DNA from: an uncultured Eubacterium sp.
Lineage (GTDB): Bacteria > Bacillota > Clostridia > Lachnospirales > Lachnospiraceae
DNA length: 56,588 nt
NCBI GenBank assembly: GCA_904420085.1
Contig: CAJFUA010000040.1
Coordinates: 1-56,588 of the forward strand
Reading direction: 5' to 3'
Notes under the pieces: model-generated
Database searches by the model: none
What the model saw: the letters and a program-made list of their open reading frames with translations, nothing else
Told to the model about the DNA's origin: nothing
Shown here: positions 42,865-52,192 of the stretch, piece after piece
How positions within the stretch are numbered: the stretch's first letter is position 1
Layout: each line of letters opens with the position of its first letter
Position numbers and translations under genes: made by a program

Positions 42865-45119
42865 TAAGCCTTATTCAATTTTTCCCAGCGGTAGGAATAC
42901 AGTGGCTGCTGGAAATCAGAGATACTGAATCCCTTTTTCTTTTTCAGTACCAGACAGTTTTTCTTTTCAGTACCGGGGATTTCTATTGCTCCCGACAGAT
43001 GGACCTTATCGTCCAAAATCTGATAAAACATAATCTGATCGTAATCTTCAAACTCTTCTCTGCTCATATTTTTAAGTCTGGAATAAGTGTACTTCCAGAG
43101 ATTTCCTTTTACTTTTTCACATTTTGTATGCTCTGCCTTATAATCAGATGAAATCCATACCTGTTCATCCGGATCAAAAAGCATGGCGCCGATGGCGGCC
43201 TGTTTATCCCAGTCATCCGGTGTCTTAAAGTAAACTGTTTTCTCATCTTCTCCGGTAAACTCAATTTTCTCTAAATAAAAATAAGAAGACGTATTCTGTC
43301 TTAAATACATATATTCCATATTTTTATAATCGTCTCCGTTAAGCAGTGCCAATGTATTTTTACATTCATCCGTTATGATACAGGAGACATAAAAATACTG
43401 GTTTTTGGAATTATTATAAGAAAAGGAGATTTCATAAAGTCCTTTATTTTTATTCCTTTTGTTTTTACCAACGATTTTGTAATCCTGAATCACTGCCTCT
43501 TTTAACTGCTCCCTTTTCTTCCGTTCTGCCGCTGATGAATAATCATATTGATTTGCCACCAGTTCCACCATATAGCCTTCTCTTAAATCCGTCATGCTTA
43601 CCGACACAAGTTCGTCGGCAGGAAGCGTCTGGAGCAGTCTTTTTTCATCTGTGGCTTCCTCTGCATATTTTGACAGTTTTTCAATTTGTTTACCGTTATA
43701 GGCCCCGGTGTAAAATCTCCGAATGATGCTTCCGTCTTTTAACTGATAAGAGATATTAATACGATATGCGGTATACTCTCCTGACCCTCTTTCGTCACTG
43801 TAATCAGGAATCAGCGGATAGATGCCTTTTTTCTTATCCAATGCCTTACTTATGATTAATTTCTGTGCATCCACTGCTGCTTCAATTAATTTTTCATCTG
43901 CTATATAGTTTTCCCGAATATTTTTTCCGTTTACCATATAGCTTTCATCACTATCAATATTTACACTGACTTTCTCTATTTCATTTACTTTCGGTAATTT
44001 TTCATCATATCCGAAGGCTCCGGTTACGATAATCATAACAAAAATAATCACAGCCACCACATCAATGCCGCTGACAATCAGGCTTGTTCTTATTTTTGCC
44101 AGACCCCTATGATAAATCAGATGGAAAATCATGCCGGTAATCAGCGCACCCACACATGTTCCCACAAAAAACCATATGTATTGGGCTTCATAAGACGGAC
44201 TGCTGTCTGCCCCGACCGCTGACATCAGCCATCCGATTCCAAAACCGACCACAAATCCTGCAAATATTTTAATTACCTGTTCTACAATACCGAATACAAA
44301 TGCGTTCTGGGCAATTTCAGTTTTCCGCTTTCTGCTGAAAATAAAACATCCTGCAATCAGTACCATGGAGAACACAATCCACCATACCAGATATAAAATT
44401 TCTTCATCTCCCCATATTCCGGCAAAGGGCGCAGCCAGTGGGCTGAGCAACGTATATAAAGCCCCATTCACGCCGTTACTGTTTCCTGCATATCCCGGCA
44501 GTATGGTTCCTGGAAACAAAATGCATATTGCAACACAAATCGGATAAATCCCGTTAATGGCAAAAAAGCTTACAATCACATCCACCACCGTTCCACAGCA
44601 CAGTGATAACAAAGCGATAAAAGATACATTTCCTATAACGCCCACACAGAGAAATCCTACCGTCTGCATCACATCCAAAAACGCAGACATCTTCAGTGTA
44701 AGCATGGCTCCAATAACGCCGACCACAAGCATCGGTACCAGCGTCTGCACCAGAACAGAAACGTATCTGGTAAAAAACAATGTTCTTCTGCTGATTGGAA
44801 AACTGCCAAACAAATCCATACATCTCTTATTATGCATATAGGAAAATGTAACGATGGCAAAAATAGTTGCAAAAAGTATGGCTACAAAGGCGAATACCGT
44901 ACCGGAAATGGCAAGGGAAGCCTCTCCGATTACATTTTCGTATTGATATGTGGGATTTGTCGTTCTGCTCTGCAGCAATAAGATAATTTCGATTAGGGGA
45001 AAAGTAATCACCAACAATGCAATATAGGCGATAGAGATTCCTTTATATCGTTTATTGGTCCAGCCAAACATACTGAATGCTTTTTCTTTTTCAGAAAAAT
45101 TTATATTTCTACTTTCCAT
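42861..45119 (-). CDS. ABC-2-type membrane permease of the YtrA-type operon
   Basis: 752 residues from ATG 45117-45119 (MESRNINFSEKEKAFSMFGW), eight bases behind GGAGGG; this start overlaps the ATPase stop by 11 bases. The first 390 residues contain about ten membrane helices, including CMDLFGSFPISRRTLFFTRY, a loop typical of ABC-2 permeases in GntR-linked operons. The remaining 360 residues are a large soluble domain (two sides possible, probably extracytoplasmic), with no recognised fold. It would pair with the ATPase upstream to export or sense a compound, perhaps a cell-wall antibiotic. The second half is unusually long for a simple permease. Confidence 0.85.
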   Translation of the reverse strand: MESRNINFSEKEKAFSMFGWTNKRYKGISIAYIALLVITFPLIEIILLLQSRTTNPTYQYENVIGEASLAISGTVFAFVAILFATIFAIVTFSYMHNKRCMDLFGSFPISRRTLFFTRYVSVLVQTLVPMLVVGVIGAMLTLKMSAFLDVMQTVGFLCVGVIGNVSFIALLSLCCGTVVDVIVSFFAINGIYPICVAICILFPGTILPGYAGNSNGVNGALYTLLSPLAAPFAGIWGDEEILYLVWWIVFSMVLIAGCFIFSRKRKTEIAQNAFVFGIVEQVIKIFAGFVVGFGIGWLMSAVGADSSPSYEAQYIWFFVGTCVGALITGMIFHLIYHRGLAKIRTSLIVSGIDVVAVIIFVMIIVTGAFGYDEKLPKVNEIEKVSVNIDSDESYMVNGKNIRENYIADEKLIEAAVDAQKLIISKALDKKKGIYPLIPDYSDERGSGEYTAYRINISYQLKDGSIIRRFYTGAYNGKQIEKLSKYAEEATDEKRLLQTLPADELVSVSMTDLREGYMVELVANQYDYSSAAERKKREQLKEAVIQDYKIVGKNKRNKNKGLYEISFSYNNSKNQYFYVSCIITDECKNTLALLNGDDYKNMEYMYLRQNTSSYFYLEKIEFTGEDEKTVYFKTPDDWDKQAAIGAMLFDPDEQVWISSDYKAEHTKCEKVKGNLWKYTYSRLKNMSREEFEDYDQIMFYQILDDKVHLSGAIEIPGTEKKNCLVLKKKKGFSISDFQQPLYSYRWEKLNKAY

Positions 45120-45993
45120 ATCCTGCACCCTCCATTTCGTTAATAAATACTTCTTCCAAAGTTGATGGCATCGCTTCAATAAATGCAGGGTTTAACCCGT
45201 TTAGCCGTTCCATAATTTCTTCAATATCCCCTTTTGCCATCACTACAAAGTAATTTCCTACCTGACTGATAATCTCACAATGAATACTCTGAATCACTTT
45301 TCTGTCCGGTGCCTGATGAAATGCCATTTGAATCTTATGCATCTTGTTTTTCAACACATCGGTTTCATTATTTGCCACCAGTTCCCCTTTATGCAGCAGG
45401 ACAATCTTATCACAAATGTCATCGATTTCTCTCAGATTGTGAGAAGCAATCATACAGGTCATATGGCGGTCAGCAACCTCCTCAATGAGTATAGACTTCA
45501 ACGCTTTTCTGATGACCGGATCCAGCCCGTCAAAAATCTCATCTAAAAATAAATATTTCGGTCTGGTTGCAAATGCAAGGATTAGGGATGCCTGTCTCTG
45601 CATTCCTTTACTCATATTAATAATTTTCTGGTTTGTGGCAATGGGAAACATGGCACACAGTCTCAGGTAATATTCCTCATCCCAATTCATATACAGTTTT
45701 CTATATAATTCCGCCATTTTTTCCACGGTACTGTCGTTAAAAAAATACGGATAATCGGCTATGTACGCACACCGTTCTTTGATTTTATGATTGTCAAAAG
45801 CATTTTCTCCGTCAATCATAATTCTGCCGCCGTCAGGCTCATATACACCGGACAATGTTCTTAACAGGGTACTTTTACCACTTCCATTGCTTCCCGCCAG
45901 ACCAAAAATCGTGCCTTCATCTATATCGCAGTTTAAGTCATTGATTGCAATTGTTTTATCAAATCTTTTTGTCAGATTTTTAATTTCAATCAT
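45109..45993 (-). CDS. ABC transporter ATP-binding protein of the YtrA-type operon
   Basis: 294 residues from ATG 45991-45993 (MIEIKNLTKRFDKTIAINDL), overlapping the GntR stop; an ATG two codons earlier is too close to GAGGG. Walker A GSNGSGKSTL near 35-44, signature-like MSKGMQRQASL near 128-138 (degenerate relative to LSGGQ), and Walker B YLFLDEIFDGLD near 148-159. The C-terminal 90 residues are a regulatory extension common in YtrB/BcrA-like ATPases. It powers the permease encoded next. Confidence 0.92.
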   Translation of the reverse strand: MIEIKNLTKRFDKTIAINDLNCDIDEGTIFGLAGSNGSGKSTLLRTLSGVYEPDGGRIMIDGENAFDNHKIKERCAYIADYPYFFNDSTVEKMAELYRKLYMNWDEEYYLRLCAMFPIATNQKIINMSKGMQRQASLILAFATRPKYLFLDEIFDGLDPVIRKALKSILIEEVADRHMTCMIASHNLREIDDICDKIVLLHKGELVANNETDVLKNKMHKIQMAFHQAPDRKVIQSIHCEIISQVGNYFVVMAKGDIEEIMERLNGLNPAFIEAMPSTLEEVFINEMEGAGYGK

Positions 45994-46363
45994 TTTCATT
46001 CCCTCGCTTCGTTATTTCATTTACCATAGAAATCATTTCTGCCGTGGTAACTCCTTTTTTATATGCTCTGTCTATGGACGCTTTCAACTCTTTTTTTGCC
46101 TCAATTTTTTCTGCTTCATTTTGGTTTAACTTGTCCGAAACAAAACTGCCCCGCCCCACTGTAGAATAAATATAGCCATCCAGTTCTAACATCTTATAGG
46201 CTTTCTGAACGGTATTGGGATTAATTCCAAGTTCCGTTGCCAGTGTTCTTACCGGTGGTAATTTGGTATGGCTTTTTAAAATACCCAGAGATGTCAGCCG
46301 TACCACATCATCATACAACTGCTGATATACAGGCGTTCTGGAACTGAAATTTACTGTAAGCAT
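45986..46363 (-). CDS. GntR-family regulator, YtrA subfamily
   Basis: 125 residues: winged helix (about 5-75; TPVYQQLYDDVVRLTSLGIL, PPVRTLATELGINPNTVQKA and YSTVGRGSFV) plus a short helical C-terminus of about 45 residues, which defines the YtrA subfamily that lacks a large effector domain. It heads the operon with the ABC genes and overlaps them. A 23-nt dyad at its promoter recurs at the promoter of the FtsX-type exporter near 56.4 kb, so it probably represses both. YtrA relatives respond to cell-wall-active peptides; the inducer here is unknown. Confidence 0.93.
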   Translation of the reverse strand: MLTVNFSSRTPVYQQLYDDVVRLTSLGILKSHTKLPPVRTLATELGINPNTVQKAYKMLELDGYIYSTVGRGSFVSDKLNQNEAEKIEAKKELKASIDRAYKKGVTTAEMISMVNEITKRGNEND

Positions 46364-46406
46364 ATGCTTCCCCCTCTCTCCTTAAAGTGATATCTGTTTG
46401 TATTTA

Positions 46407-46429
46407 TTGTATTATTCAAAATAGTACAA
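46407..46429 (-). promoter_or_regulatory. YtrA-type operator at the GntR/ABC operon promoter
   Basis: On the minus strand TTGTACTATT-TTG-AATAATACAA, a dyad with one mismatch per arm pair. It overlaps the likely -10 (TACAAT). The pattern TTGTACTA-N7-TAATACAA is exactly repeated at 56419-56441. Confidence 0.7.
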
Positions 46430-46440
46430 TAGAATTATAT

Positions 46441-46474
46441 AAAAAAAAACAGCTGAAATGTCAACTGTTTTTTC
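46441..46474 (-). terminator. Terminator of the acyl-carrier-like gene
   Basis: AAAACAGCTGAA pairs with TTGACTGTTTT-like sequence around a short loop, with a run of nine T on the minus strand, directly after the stop at 46482. Confidence 0.82.
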
Positions 46475-46481
46475 CTTATTA

Positions 46482-46703
46482 TTACTGCAGACTTTCCAAT
46501 AACTGGATAATCGTGTCTACCGTATCAAAATTATCCTCATTTCTTTCATCATATGGAATGTCAATATCATACTTGTCTTCCAGTGTCACAATCAGTTCCA
46601 TCAGCTGTTTTGACTCAAGAAACTCAGCAATACTCATGTCCTCATCATCCGGATCCCAAAGCGGCTGAATCTCGCATATAATTTCTATAATATCGTCACG
46701 CAT
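46482..46703 (-). CDS. Orphan acyl-carrier-protein-like (phosphopantetheine-binding) protein
   Basis: 73 residues from ATG 46701-46703 (MRDDIIEIICEIQPLWDP), behind GGAGGG; a longer frame from 46724 is rejected. The four-helix carrier fold is suggested by AEFLESKQLMELIVTLEDKY, then DIDIPYDERNEDNFDTVDTI. The usual DSL motif around the phosphopantetheine serine is ESK here; the Ser is kept. It is closest in style to DltC or stand-alone carrier proteins. No ligase, ketosynthase or Dlt genes lie next to it; it is followed by a terminator and preceded by ligA. Confidence 0.75.
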   Translation of the reverse strand: MRDDIIEIICEIQPLWDPDDEDMSIAEFLESKQLMELIVTLEDKYDIDIPYDERNEDNFDTVDTIIQLLESLQ

Positions 46704-46784
46704 TACCGTTCCCTCCCCAATCATATTGATAAGAAATTAAACACTATTCTATATTTACCATATTATGTCCTGCTGTTCAATATA

Positions 46785-48740
46785 TTACTGCCATTTTTCC
46801 AAAAATTGTTCTTCGCTGATAATCTCGATTCCCAGTTCCTTGGCTTTTCTGTTTTTCGAAGAATTTGACAGCACATCATTATTAATCAGATAATTGGTTT
46901 TGGAAGTGACGGAACCTGTCACCTTTCCTCCCCGTTTTTCAATATAATCTTTTACCGCATTTCTGTTCGGAAATTTTTCCACGCTGCCAGTTACCACAAA
47001 GGTCAGCCCTTCCATATTCTGACTGTTGTTCTCTTCCGGCTGCATGATGGTTATCTGCTCCAGCAGTCTGTCCACTTTTGCATTGTTTTCTTCATCCGCA
47101 AAATAATCGGCAAACTTTTCGGCCATCTTATCACCGATATGTTTTATCTCCACCAGCTCTTCTCTGGCTGCGTTTCTTATTTTATCAAAGTCATTCTGAA
47201 AATGTTTACATATCAGTTTTGCATTGGCTGTTCCGATATTGGGAATCCCCAGACTGTATATCAGGGCATGCAGTTCAACCTGTCTGGCTCTGTTGACAGA
47301 ATCCATTAAATTATCATAAGACTTTCTTCCAAATCCCGGTGTGTTTACAATTTCCTCTTCATATCTGTCCAGTTTGAAAATATCCGCAAACTCGTGGATA
47401 TATCCTGCGTCAATAAACTTTTCCAATGTTTCTTCCGACAGTCCGTCAATATTCATGGCATTTCTGGAAACAAACAATGTATACAGCTTCACATGTTTTG
47501 CCGGACATTGCTGATTGGGGCAGTATAACGTTTTTACCCCGTTTTCGTTTCTCACTTCCGTGGATTTTCCGCAGGCAGGACAACTGTCCGGTATATCCGT
47601 GAATCCTGACTTTGTAAGATTTTCAGATATCTGGGGAATAATCATGTTTGCCTTGTACACCTTAATGGTATCTCCCACTCCCAGCTTCAGTTCTTCCATA
47701 ATACTGATATTGTGTACACTCGCTCTGGTAACTGTGGTGCCTTCCAGTTCCACCGGCCGGAAAACTGCCACTGGATTAATCAGTCCGGTGCGACTGGGAC
47801 TCCACTCAATGTAGTCAAGAACGGTTTCTGCCTCCTCATCTTTCCATTTAAAAGCAATGCCATTTCTTGGAAACTTTGCCGTACTTCCAAGAGATAAACC
47901 ATAGGCGATATCATCATACATCAGAACCAGTCCGTCGGAAGGATAGTCATATGTTTTCACTTTTTCTGCAAAGTAAGATACCACCTCTTCCATGTCGGAC
48001 TCTGTTACTATTTTTCTCTCGACCACTTCAAACCCCTGACTTTCCAGCCACCGATACTGGTTTTCCATGGAATTATCAAAGTCAACACCTTCTACATGAA
48101 TGAGCGCAAATGCAATAAAATTCACATTTCGGGCAGCTGTCACTTCACTGTTTAACTGTCTGACCGAACCGGAACACAGATTTCTCGGATTCTTATACTT
48201 GGCCTCCGCCTCCCCTATTTCCTTATTTATTTTGTGAAAATCCGAATATTTAATAATCGCCTCGCCCCGCAATGTAAGCCGCCCCTGATAAGGAATGTTC
48301 AGTGGAAGATTTTGAAACGTTCTGGCATTGTTTGTAATCACCTCGCCCACTTGTCCGTTTCCTCTTGTGACAGCCTTTGCCAGACTTCCTTTTTCATAAG
48401 TTAAGACTACAGTCAGTCCGTCCAGTTTCCAAGACAGAAGGCAGTTTCTGTCGCCTGCAAACTCCGCCAGCGTGCCCACTTCCTTCGTTTTATCCAAAGA
48501 CAGCATAGGGCTTTCGTGCTGTTCCTTCGGAAGCTGGCTGACCACCTCATATCCCACATGAATGGTAGGACTGTTCGCCATGACGACCCCTGTTTCCTGC
48601 TCCAGTTGTTGCAGTTCATCATAGAGACGGTCGTAATCAAAATTGCTCATGATTTCTTTTGCATCCTGATAATACGCCTTATTTGCCTGATTCAAAATTT
48701 CTATTAATTCTTTTATTCTTGCTTTCTTGTCCACTTCCAT
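46785..48740 (-). CDS. ligA: NAD-dependent DNA ligase
   Basis: 651 residues with the full LigA layout: NAD-binding Ia domain (about 1-65, YYQDAKEIMSNFDYDRLYDE), adenylation domain with motif KLDG (Lys in LSWKLDGLTVVL near 108), OB fold, zinc finger (CPACGKSTE ... LYCPNQQCPAKH), helix-hairpin-helix region and a C-terminal BRCT domain (about 575-651, LTFVVTGSVEKFPNRNAVKD). It seals nicks in replication and repair and is normally essential. The start could also be GTG two codons downstream, which fits GAGG better. It follows rluF by 13 bases. Confidence 0.96.
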   Translation of the reverse strand: MEVDKKARIKELIEILNQANKAYYQDAKEIMSNFDYDRLYDELQQLEQETGVVMANSPTIHVGYEVVSQLPKEQHESPMLSLDKTKEVGTLAEFAGDRNCLLSWKLDGLTVVLTYEKGSLAKAVTRGNGQVGEVITNNARTFQNLPLNIPYQGRLTLRGEAIIKYSDFHKINKEIGEAEAKYKNPRNLCSGSVRQLNSEVTAARNVNFIAFALIHVEGVDFDNSMENQYRWLESQGFEVVERKIVTESDMEEVVSYFAEKVKTYDYPSDGLVLMYDDIAYGLSLGSTAKFPRNGIAFKWKDEEAETVLDYIEWSPSRTGLINPVAVFRPVELEGTTVTRASVHNISIMEELKLGVGDTIKVYKANMIIPQISENLTKSGFTDIPDSCPACGKSTEVRNENGVKTLYCPNQQCPAKHVKLYTLFVSRNAMNIDGLSEETLEKFIDAGYIHEFADIFKLDRYEEEIVNTPGFGRKSYDNLMDSVNRARQVELHALIYSLGIPNIGTANAKLICKHFQNDFDKIRNAAREELVEIKHIGDKMAEKFADYFADEENNAKVDRLLEQITIMQPEENNSQNMEGLTFVVTGSVEKFPNRNAVKDYIEKRGGKVTGSVTSKTNYLINNDVLSNSSKNRKAKELGIEIISEEQFLEKWQ

Positions 48741-48753
48741 ACCTCACTCTGTT

Positions 48754-49518
48754 CTACCGGTTATTGCTATGACGGTCTTCCGATACACCTTTCCACTCCT
48801 TGATGCCGCCCAGCTCTTCATCTGTCACATTTCTATACTGCCCAACGGGCAGATTCTCCAGTTTTACACTCATAATTCTGATTCTTTTTAATTTCTGTAC
48901 CTTGTAACCTAATGTTTCACACATACGGCGAATCTGCCTGTTTAACCCTTGCGTCAGTACGATACGGAATGTGTGTTTATTCATCTTTTCTACCTGACAG
49001 GGTCTTGTCATCTGATTCAATATTTCCACACCCGACGACATTTTTTTTATAAAAAAATCATCAATCGGTTTATCCACTGTAACCACATATTCTTTTTCGT
49101 GATAGTTGGCTGCCTTTAAAATATTGTTTACCAGAGAGCCGTCGTTGGTAAGAAGAATCAGCCCTTGGGAATTTTTGTCCAGACGCCCGATTGGATAGAT
49201 ACGTTTATGATACCCGATATAATCCACAATATTATCCGGATTGGTCATATCCGTGGTACATTCCACCCCCACCGGTTTATTAAAGGCGAGAACTATCTGT
49301 TCTTCCTCTCTTTTTATGATTTCTCCTTTTACCTTTATCACATCATTCAGGGTAACTTTTTGTCCCGTCACTGCCATCTGTTCATTGACGGTAACTTTTC
49401 CCTGTTCAATCAGTCTGTCTGCCTCTCTTCTGGAACAATATCCTGCGTCACTTAAAAATTTGTTCAGCCTGATTTCCTCTGTACGCTCTTTTTTTTCTTT
49501 GAACCGCTTCTGTGTCAT
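48754..49518 (-). CDS. rluF: RluF-like 23S rRNA pseudouridine synthase
   Basis: 254 residues from ATG 49516-49518 (MTQKRFKEKKERTEEIRLNK), eight bases behind GGAGA; an ATG ten codons upstream has no ribosome site. An S4 RNA-binding domain (IRLNKFLSDAGYCSRREADR near 16-35) precedes the RsuA-type catalytic domain, with the catalytic Asp in YPIGRLDKNSQGLILLTND near 107-125 and LTQGLNRQIRRMCETLGYKV near 190-209. RluF/RluB/RsuA are hard to separate; the length and CRRxA-type start suggest RluF, which modifies U2604 of 23S rRNA. Confidence 0.88.
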   Translation of the reverse strand: MTQKRFKEKKERTEEIRLNKFLSDAGYCSRREADRLIEQGKVTVNEQMAVTGQKVTLNDVIKVKGEIIKREEEQIVLAFNKPVGVECTTDMTNPDNIVDYIGYHKRIYPIGRLDKNSQGLILLTNDGSLVNNILKAANYHEKEYVVTVDKPIDDFFIKKMSSGVEILNQMTRPCQVEKMNKHTFRIVLTQGLNRQIRRMCETLGYKVQKLKRIRIMSVKLENLPVGQYRNVTDEELGGIKEWKGVSEDRHSNNR

Positions 49519-49586
49519 AAAGACTGTCTCCTGAATTTTTTCTAACATTTATAGTATCATTTTCATATTTTCCTTTCAACGTAAAT

Positions 49587-49646
49587 TTTAAAAAGCACAG
49601 GTAATAACATTGATTCATAAAGAAATCATGCTATTATCTGTGCTTT
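49587..49646 (-). terminator. Terminator of thiT
   Basis: A long stem: AAAGCACAG-GTAATAACAT...ATT (49592 onward) with ...ATGCTATTATCTGTGCTTT (to 49646), followed on the minus strand by TTTTTAAAA. Confidence 0.85.
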
Positions 49647-49666
49647 CCATTATAAAGATTTCTATT

Positions 49667-50461
49667 TTATTTTCTTGCTGCAATCATTTTTGTAACTATG
49701 TATGCCACAGCTCCAATCACTGCACCTGCTGCCGTAACGATTCCTATAAACATCCAGTCTGCATTTGCAATCCGTGTAATATCAAATCCTTCTGATGTCT
49801 GTATCTGCCGGAATAAATACAGAAAATCAATTAAAATGGCAATGCCAAAAACCAGAACGCCGTTTAAAACAGCCATAACCTTTTTGGATTTCTTTTTTGT
49901 AACAGGTCTGTCAAGTCTTAAATCCACTGCATTGGACAGCAGTGCGATAACATAAAGTGTAACTACCGTCTCCGGAATCATATATGCTGCATTATAAGCG
50001 ATGGAATAAACTGCTCCGTCCGCCGTCGGAATGGATACGCCCGCCCATACGGTGCAGCCGGTAATGACATGACAGATAAATCGGAGAAAACATACCACAA
50101 ACGCTCCTGATATCAATACGCCTGTCTGATGTCTGTTTCTTTTAAAAATACCCAGTAATCCCAATACCGTAAATGCAACAATATAATCCAGCATAATAAT
50201 GGCCACGGCCGCTGTGGAAGATGTAGCATAGGATACACTTTCCAATCCTGTCAACAACTGAAGCAGACTGAACGCGAAGCCTGTGATCAGCCCCCATTTC
50301 AACCCATGTCTGTATCCTGCAATAATAATCGGCACCATGCTTGCCGCCGTGACAGAACCGCCGTAAGGCATATCAATAATTTTAATAAAGCCCAATACAA
50401 ACGCCATGGCAATTAAGATGGCGCATTCAACCAATGTCACTGATGTTTTTGATTTTTCCAT
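49667..50461 (-). CDS. thiT: ECF transporter thiamine-binding S component ThiT
   Basis: 264 residues with about six membrane helices. The ThiT pattern is visible: VECAILIAMAFVLGFIKIID near 11-30, MPYGGSVTAASMVPIIIAGY near 32-51, RHGLKWGLITGFAFSLLQLL, and YIVAFTVLGLLG. It is somewhat longer than the usual 190-200 residues because of an extra C-terminal hydrophilic stretch and two helices (about 180-264). It binds thiamine and needs EcfT and EcfA from elsewhere. A TPP riboswitch and consensus promoter lie directly upstream. Confidence 0.93.
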   Translation of the reverse strand: MEKSKTSVTLVECAILIAMAFVLGFIKIIDMPYGGSVTAASMVPIIIAGYRHGLKWGLITGFAFSLLQLLTGLESVSYATSSTAAVAIIMLDYIVAFTVLGLLGIFKRNRHQTGVLISGAFVVCFLRFICHVITGCTVWAGVSIPTADGAVYSIAYNAAYMIPETVVTLYVIALLSNAVDLRLDRPVTKKKSKKVMAVLNGVLVFGIAILIDFLYLFRQIQTSEGFDITRIANADWMFIGIVTAAGAVIGAVAYIVTKMIAARK

Positions 50462-50504
50462 AAAAAAAGTCCTCCTTTGATAAAATAATCGCCGGAGAAT
50501 CTGC

Positions 50505-50592
50505 TTAAAATGCTTCCTTACGACGGTACTAACCGTATCAAGTAATAAGGGTCGATATAAATCTCTCAGCCAACAGGCACCCCTAGCGAATA
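50505..50592 (-). ncRNA. TPP (THI-box) riboswitch
   Basis: On the minus strand all conserved parts occur in order: GGGGTGCC, GGCTGAGAGA, ACCCTT, a TTGATACGGTTAGTACCG (near-consensus CTGATACGG-TAATACCG) and CGTAAGGAAGC. A later CTCC segment could pair with the AAAGGAGG ribosome site of thiT, suggesting translational control by thiamine pyrophosphate. Confidence 0.95.
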
Positions 50593-50614
50593 TTTATTTC
50601 ATTGTCCGAAAAAT

Positions 50615-50643
50615 AGTTTATCTGTTCTGTCAATATTTGTCAA
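50615..50643 (-). promoter_or_regulatory. Promoter of the TPP riboswitch-thiT transcript
   Basis: TTGACA (50638-50643), 17 bases, TAAACT (50615-50620), minus strand. Confidence 0.75.
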
Positions 50644-50698
50644 CCTAAGAAATATCTATAAAGCACAAAACATGAATTCTTAATAAAATGCAAAATTA

Positions 50699-51307
50699 TT
50701 ATGTCACAATCAGCAGACTGCCTTTCTCTACCGATATGGTGACTTCTTTTCCAATAAAAGAATTGCTGGTGCCGGTAGGATTATCCGGTGACAGTTCAAA
50801 ATCGTGAAGCAGATACATGGCATTTCTTATATTTACCTTGTGTGCCGTCCCACCGATTGCAAAAATAGAAAAACCTTTTTGGGATGTGCCGTTGATTCGG
50901 ATTGCCCCGTCAGTTATCACATAATACCGGTTTACACTGTCTGTCATCTCAATTTCCGCACCTTTTCTTGAGGCATAGAGCATGGTCTGAATGTTGGAAA
51001 TGGTATGATCCATCCGGCCGCCGGTACCGCCATAGATTTTGATTTTTCTATAGCCTATTTCCAAAGCCTTTTTCACTGCCAGCATCATATCCGTATCATT
51101 TTTCATTACTTCATGCCGGATGACATTGTCTCCTTTGGGAACATAGCCCAGAGAATCAAAATCTCCCATAATCATATCCGGCCTGATATTCCGCTTTTGA
51201 AGTGCGAAAAGTCCTCCGTCTGCCGCTATGACAAAATCATTTTCAGTTTTCAAAAAATCGGTGCCGGAATTGTCTCCGGCACCTACAATATAACATGTCT
51301 TTTCCAT
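50699..51307 (-). CDS. thiN: Thiamine pyrophosphokinase
   Basis: 202 residues. The N-terminal domain carries YIVGAGDNSGTDFL near 6-19, FVIAADGGLFALQ near 25-37 and PDMIMGDFDSLG near 43-54, the metal/pyrophosphate site. Then NDTDMMLAVKKALE and IYGGTGGRMDHTISNIQTML complete the family pattern. It converts thiamine to TPP with ATP, so with ThiT it forms a thiamine salvage pair. It lies upstream of thiT on the same strand but outside the riboswitch-controlled unit. It starts 12 bases after the Thr-rich membrane protein gene. Confidence 0.95.
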   Translation of the reverse strand: MEKTCYIVGAGDNSGTDFLKTENDFVIAADGGLFALQKRNIRPDMIMGDFDSLGYVPKGDNVIRHEVMKNDTDMMLAVKKALEIGYRKIKIYGGTGGRMDHTISNIQTMLYASRKGAEIEMTDSVNRYYVITDGAIRINGTSQKGFSIFAIGGTAHKVNIRNAMYLLHDFELSPDNPTGTSNSFIGKEVTISVEKGSLLIVT

Positions 51308-51319
51308 GGATTTACCTGA

Positions 51320-52192
51320 CTATTTTTTGTTTGCTTTCTCATTCTTCTTTGCCTGACTGCTTGTCTGCTGTACTGTTGTGGCAGCCGGTGCCGTGGTGGA
51401 AGGTGCACCTGTTGTGACGTTCTGTGTCGTCGGTGCCTGTGTCACTGCCCCGGTGGTCTCATCTGTTTTTTCTGCATTGGCATTGATATCGTCAAAATAT
51501 TTCTTTAATTTGGCATCAGAAGCCTTTGCCTTTTCAAATTCATCTTCCACGCTTTTCAGCAGTTGCTGGACATCCGAATCCTTTGTCACCTGTTGTATAT
51601 ATTTCTGTATGTCGTCTCCGCTGTCGTTCTGAATATAGACATTTCCTGTATTTGTATCTCTTACCACATAGAGTATGTCAATACTTGGTACCGTAGTCTC
51701 AATATTTTTCAATCCCATATGATAATAAGCATAGACAACATATGTGTTTTCGTAAGGACCATTCTTTGTATAGCATTCTACTTCGCTATACCCCGATATA
51801 TAACCTGTCTTTGATTTCACACTGCTGATATCATATAAATTTCCTACATATTGCGCAATCGTTTCCGCACGTTTTGTATCATCTTCAATTAAAAATGCAT
51901 TCAGATAATTTTTTACCACATCAGATATCTCAGGATACTTCTCCTCTTCCAATGGATTTTCCGCCACTGCTTTTTCTTCCTTTGTAGGCGTGTTTTTTAC
52001 AAAATGCATAATTAAGAAAACAGCTCCAATCACAAGGGCAGCAGCAATCACTGCCGCAATAATCATATCGATTCTTACTTTTGATTTTTTCTTCTGATTC
52101 TGTATTTTTTTCGAAGGCTGTCTGTCGTGTTCCACCTCTTTCAGCAAAGCGTCTAACTCTTCTTTACTCAGCTTGTTGTCATCATTTGTCAC
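51320..52192 (-). CDS. Membrane-anchored protein with extracellular Thr-rich tail, unknown function
   Basis: About 290 residues from GTG 52190-52192 (VTNDDNKLSKEELDALL); AAGGAG lies nine bases upstream, whereas an ATG at 52201 would touch it. A basic cytoplasmic segment (about 20-40, DRQPSKKIQNQKKKSKVRID) is followed by one membrane helix (about 42-65). The extracellular domain of about 175 residues (AVAENPLEEEKYPEISDVVK; NAFLIEDDTKRAETIAQYVG) has no recognised family but resembles NTF2-like accessory domains of gut Firmicutes. The last 50 residues are Thr/Ala/Gln-rich and end in Lys-rich NEKANKK, suggesting wall spanning. Confidence 0.75.
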   Translation of the reverse strand: MTNDDNKLSKEELDALLKEVEHDRQPSKKIQNQKKKSKVRIDMIIAAVIAAALVIGAVFLIMHFVKNTPTKEEKAVAENPLEEEKYPEISDVVKNYLNAFLIEDDTKRAETIAQYVGNLYDISSVKSKTGYISGYSEVECYTKNGPYENTYVVYAYYHMGLKNIETTVPSIDILYVVRDTNTGNVYIQNDSGDDIQKYIQQVTKDSDVQQLLKSVEDEFEKAKASDAKLKKYFDDINANAEKTDETTGAVTQAPTTQNVTTGAPSTTAPAATTVQQTSSQAKKNEKANKK

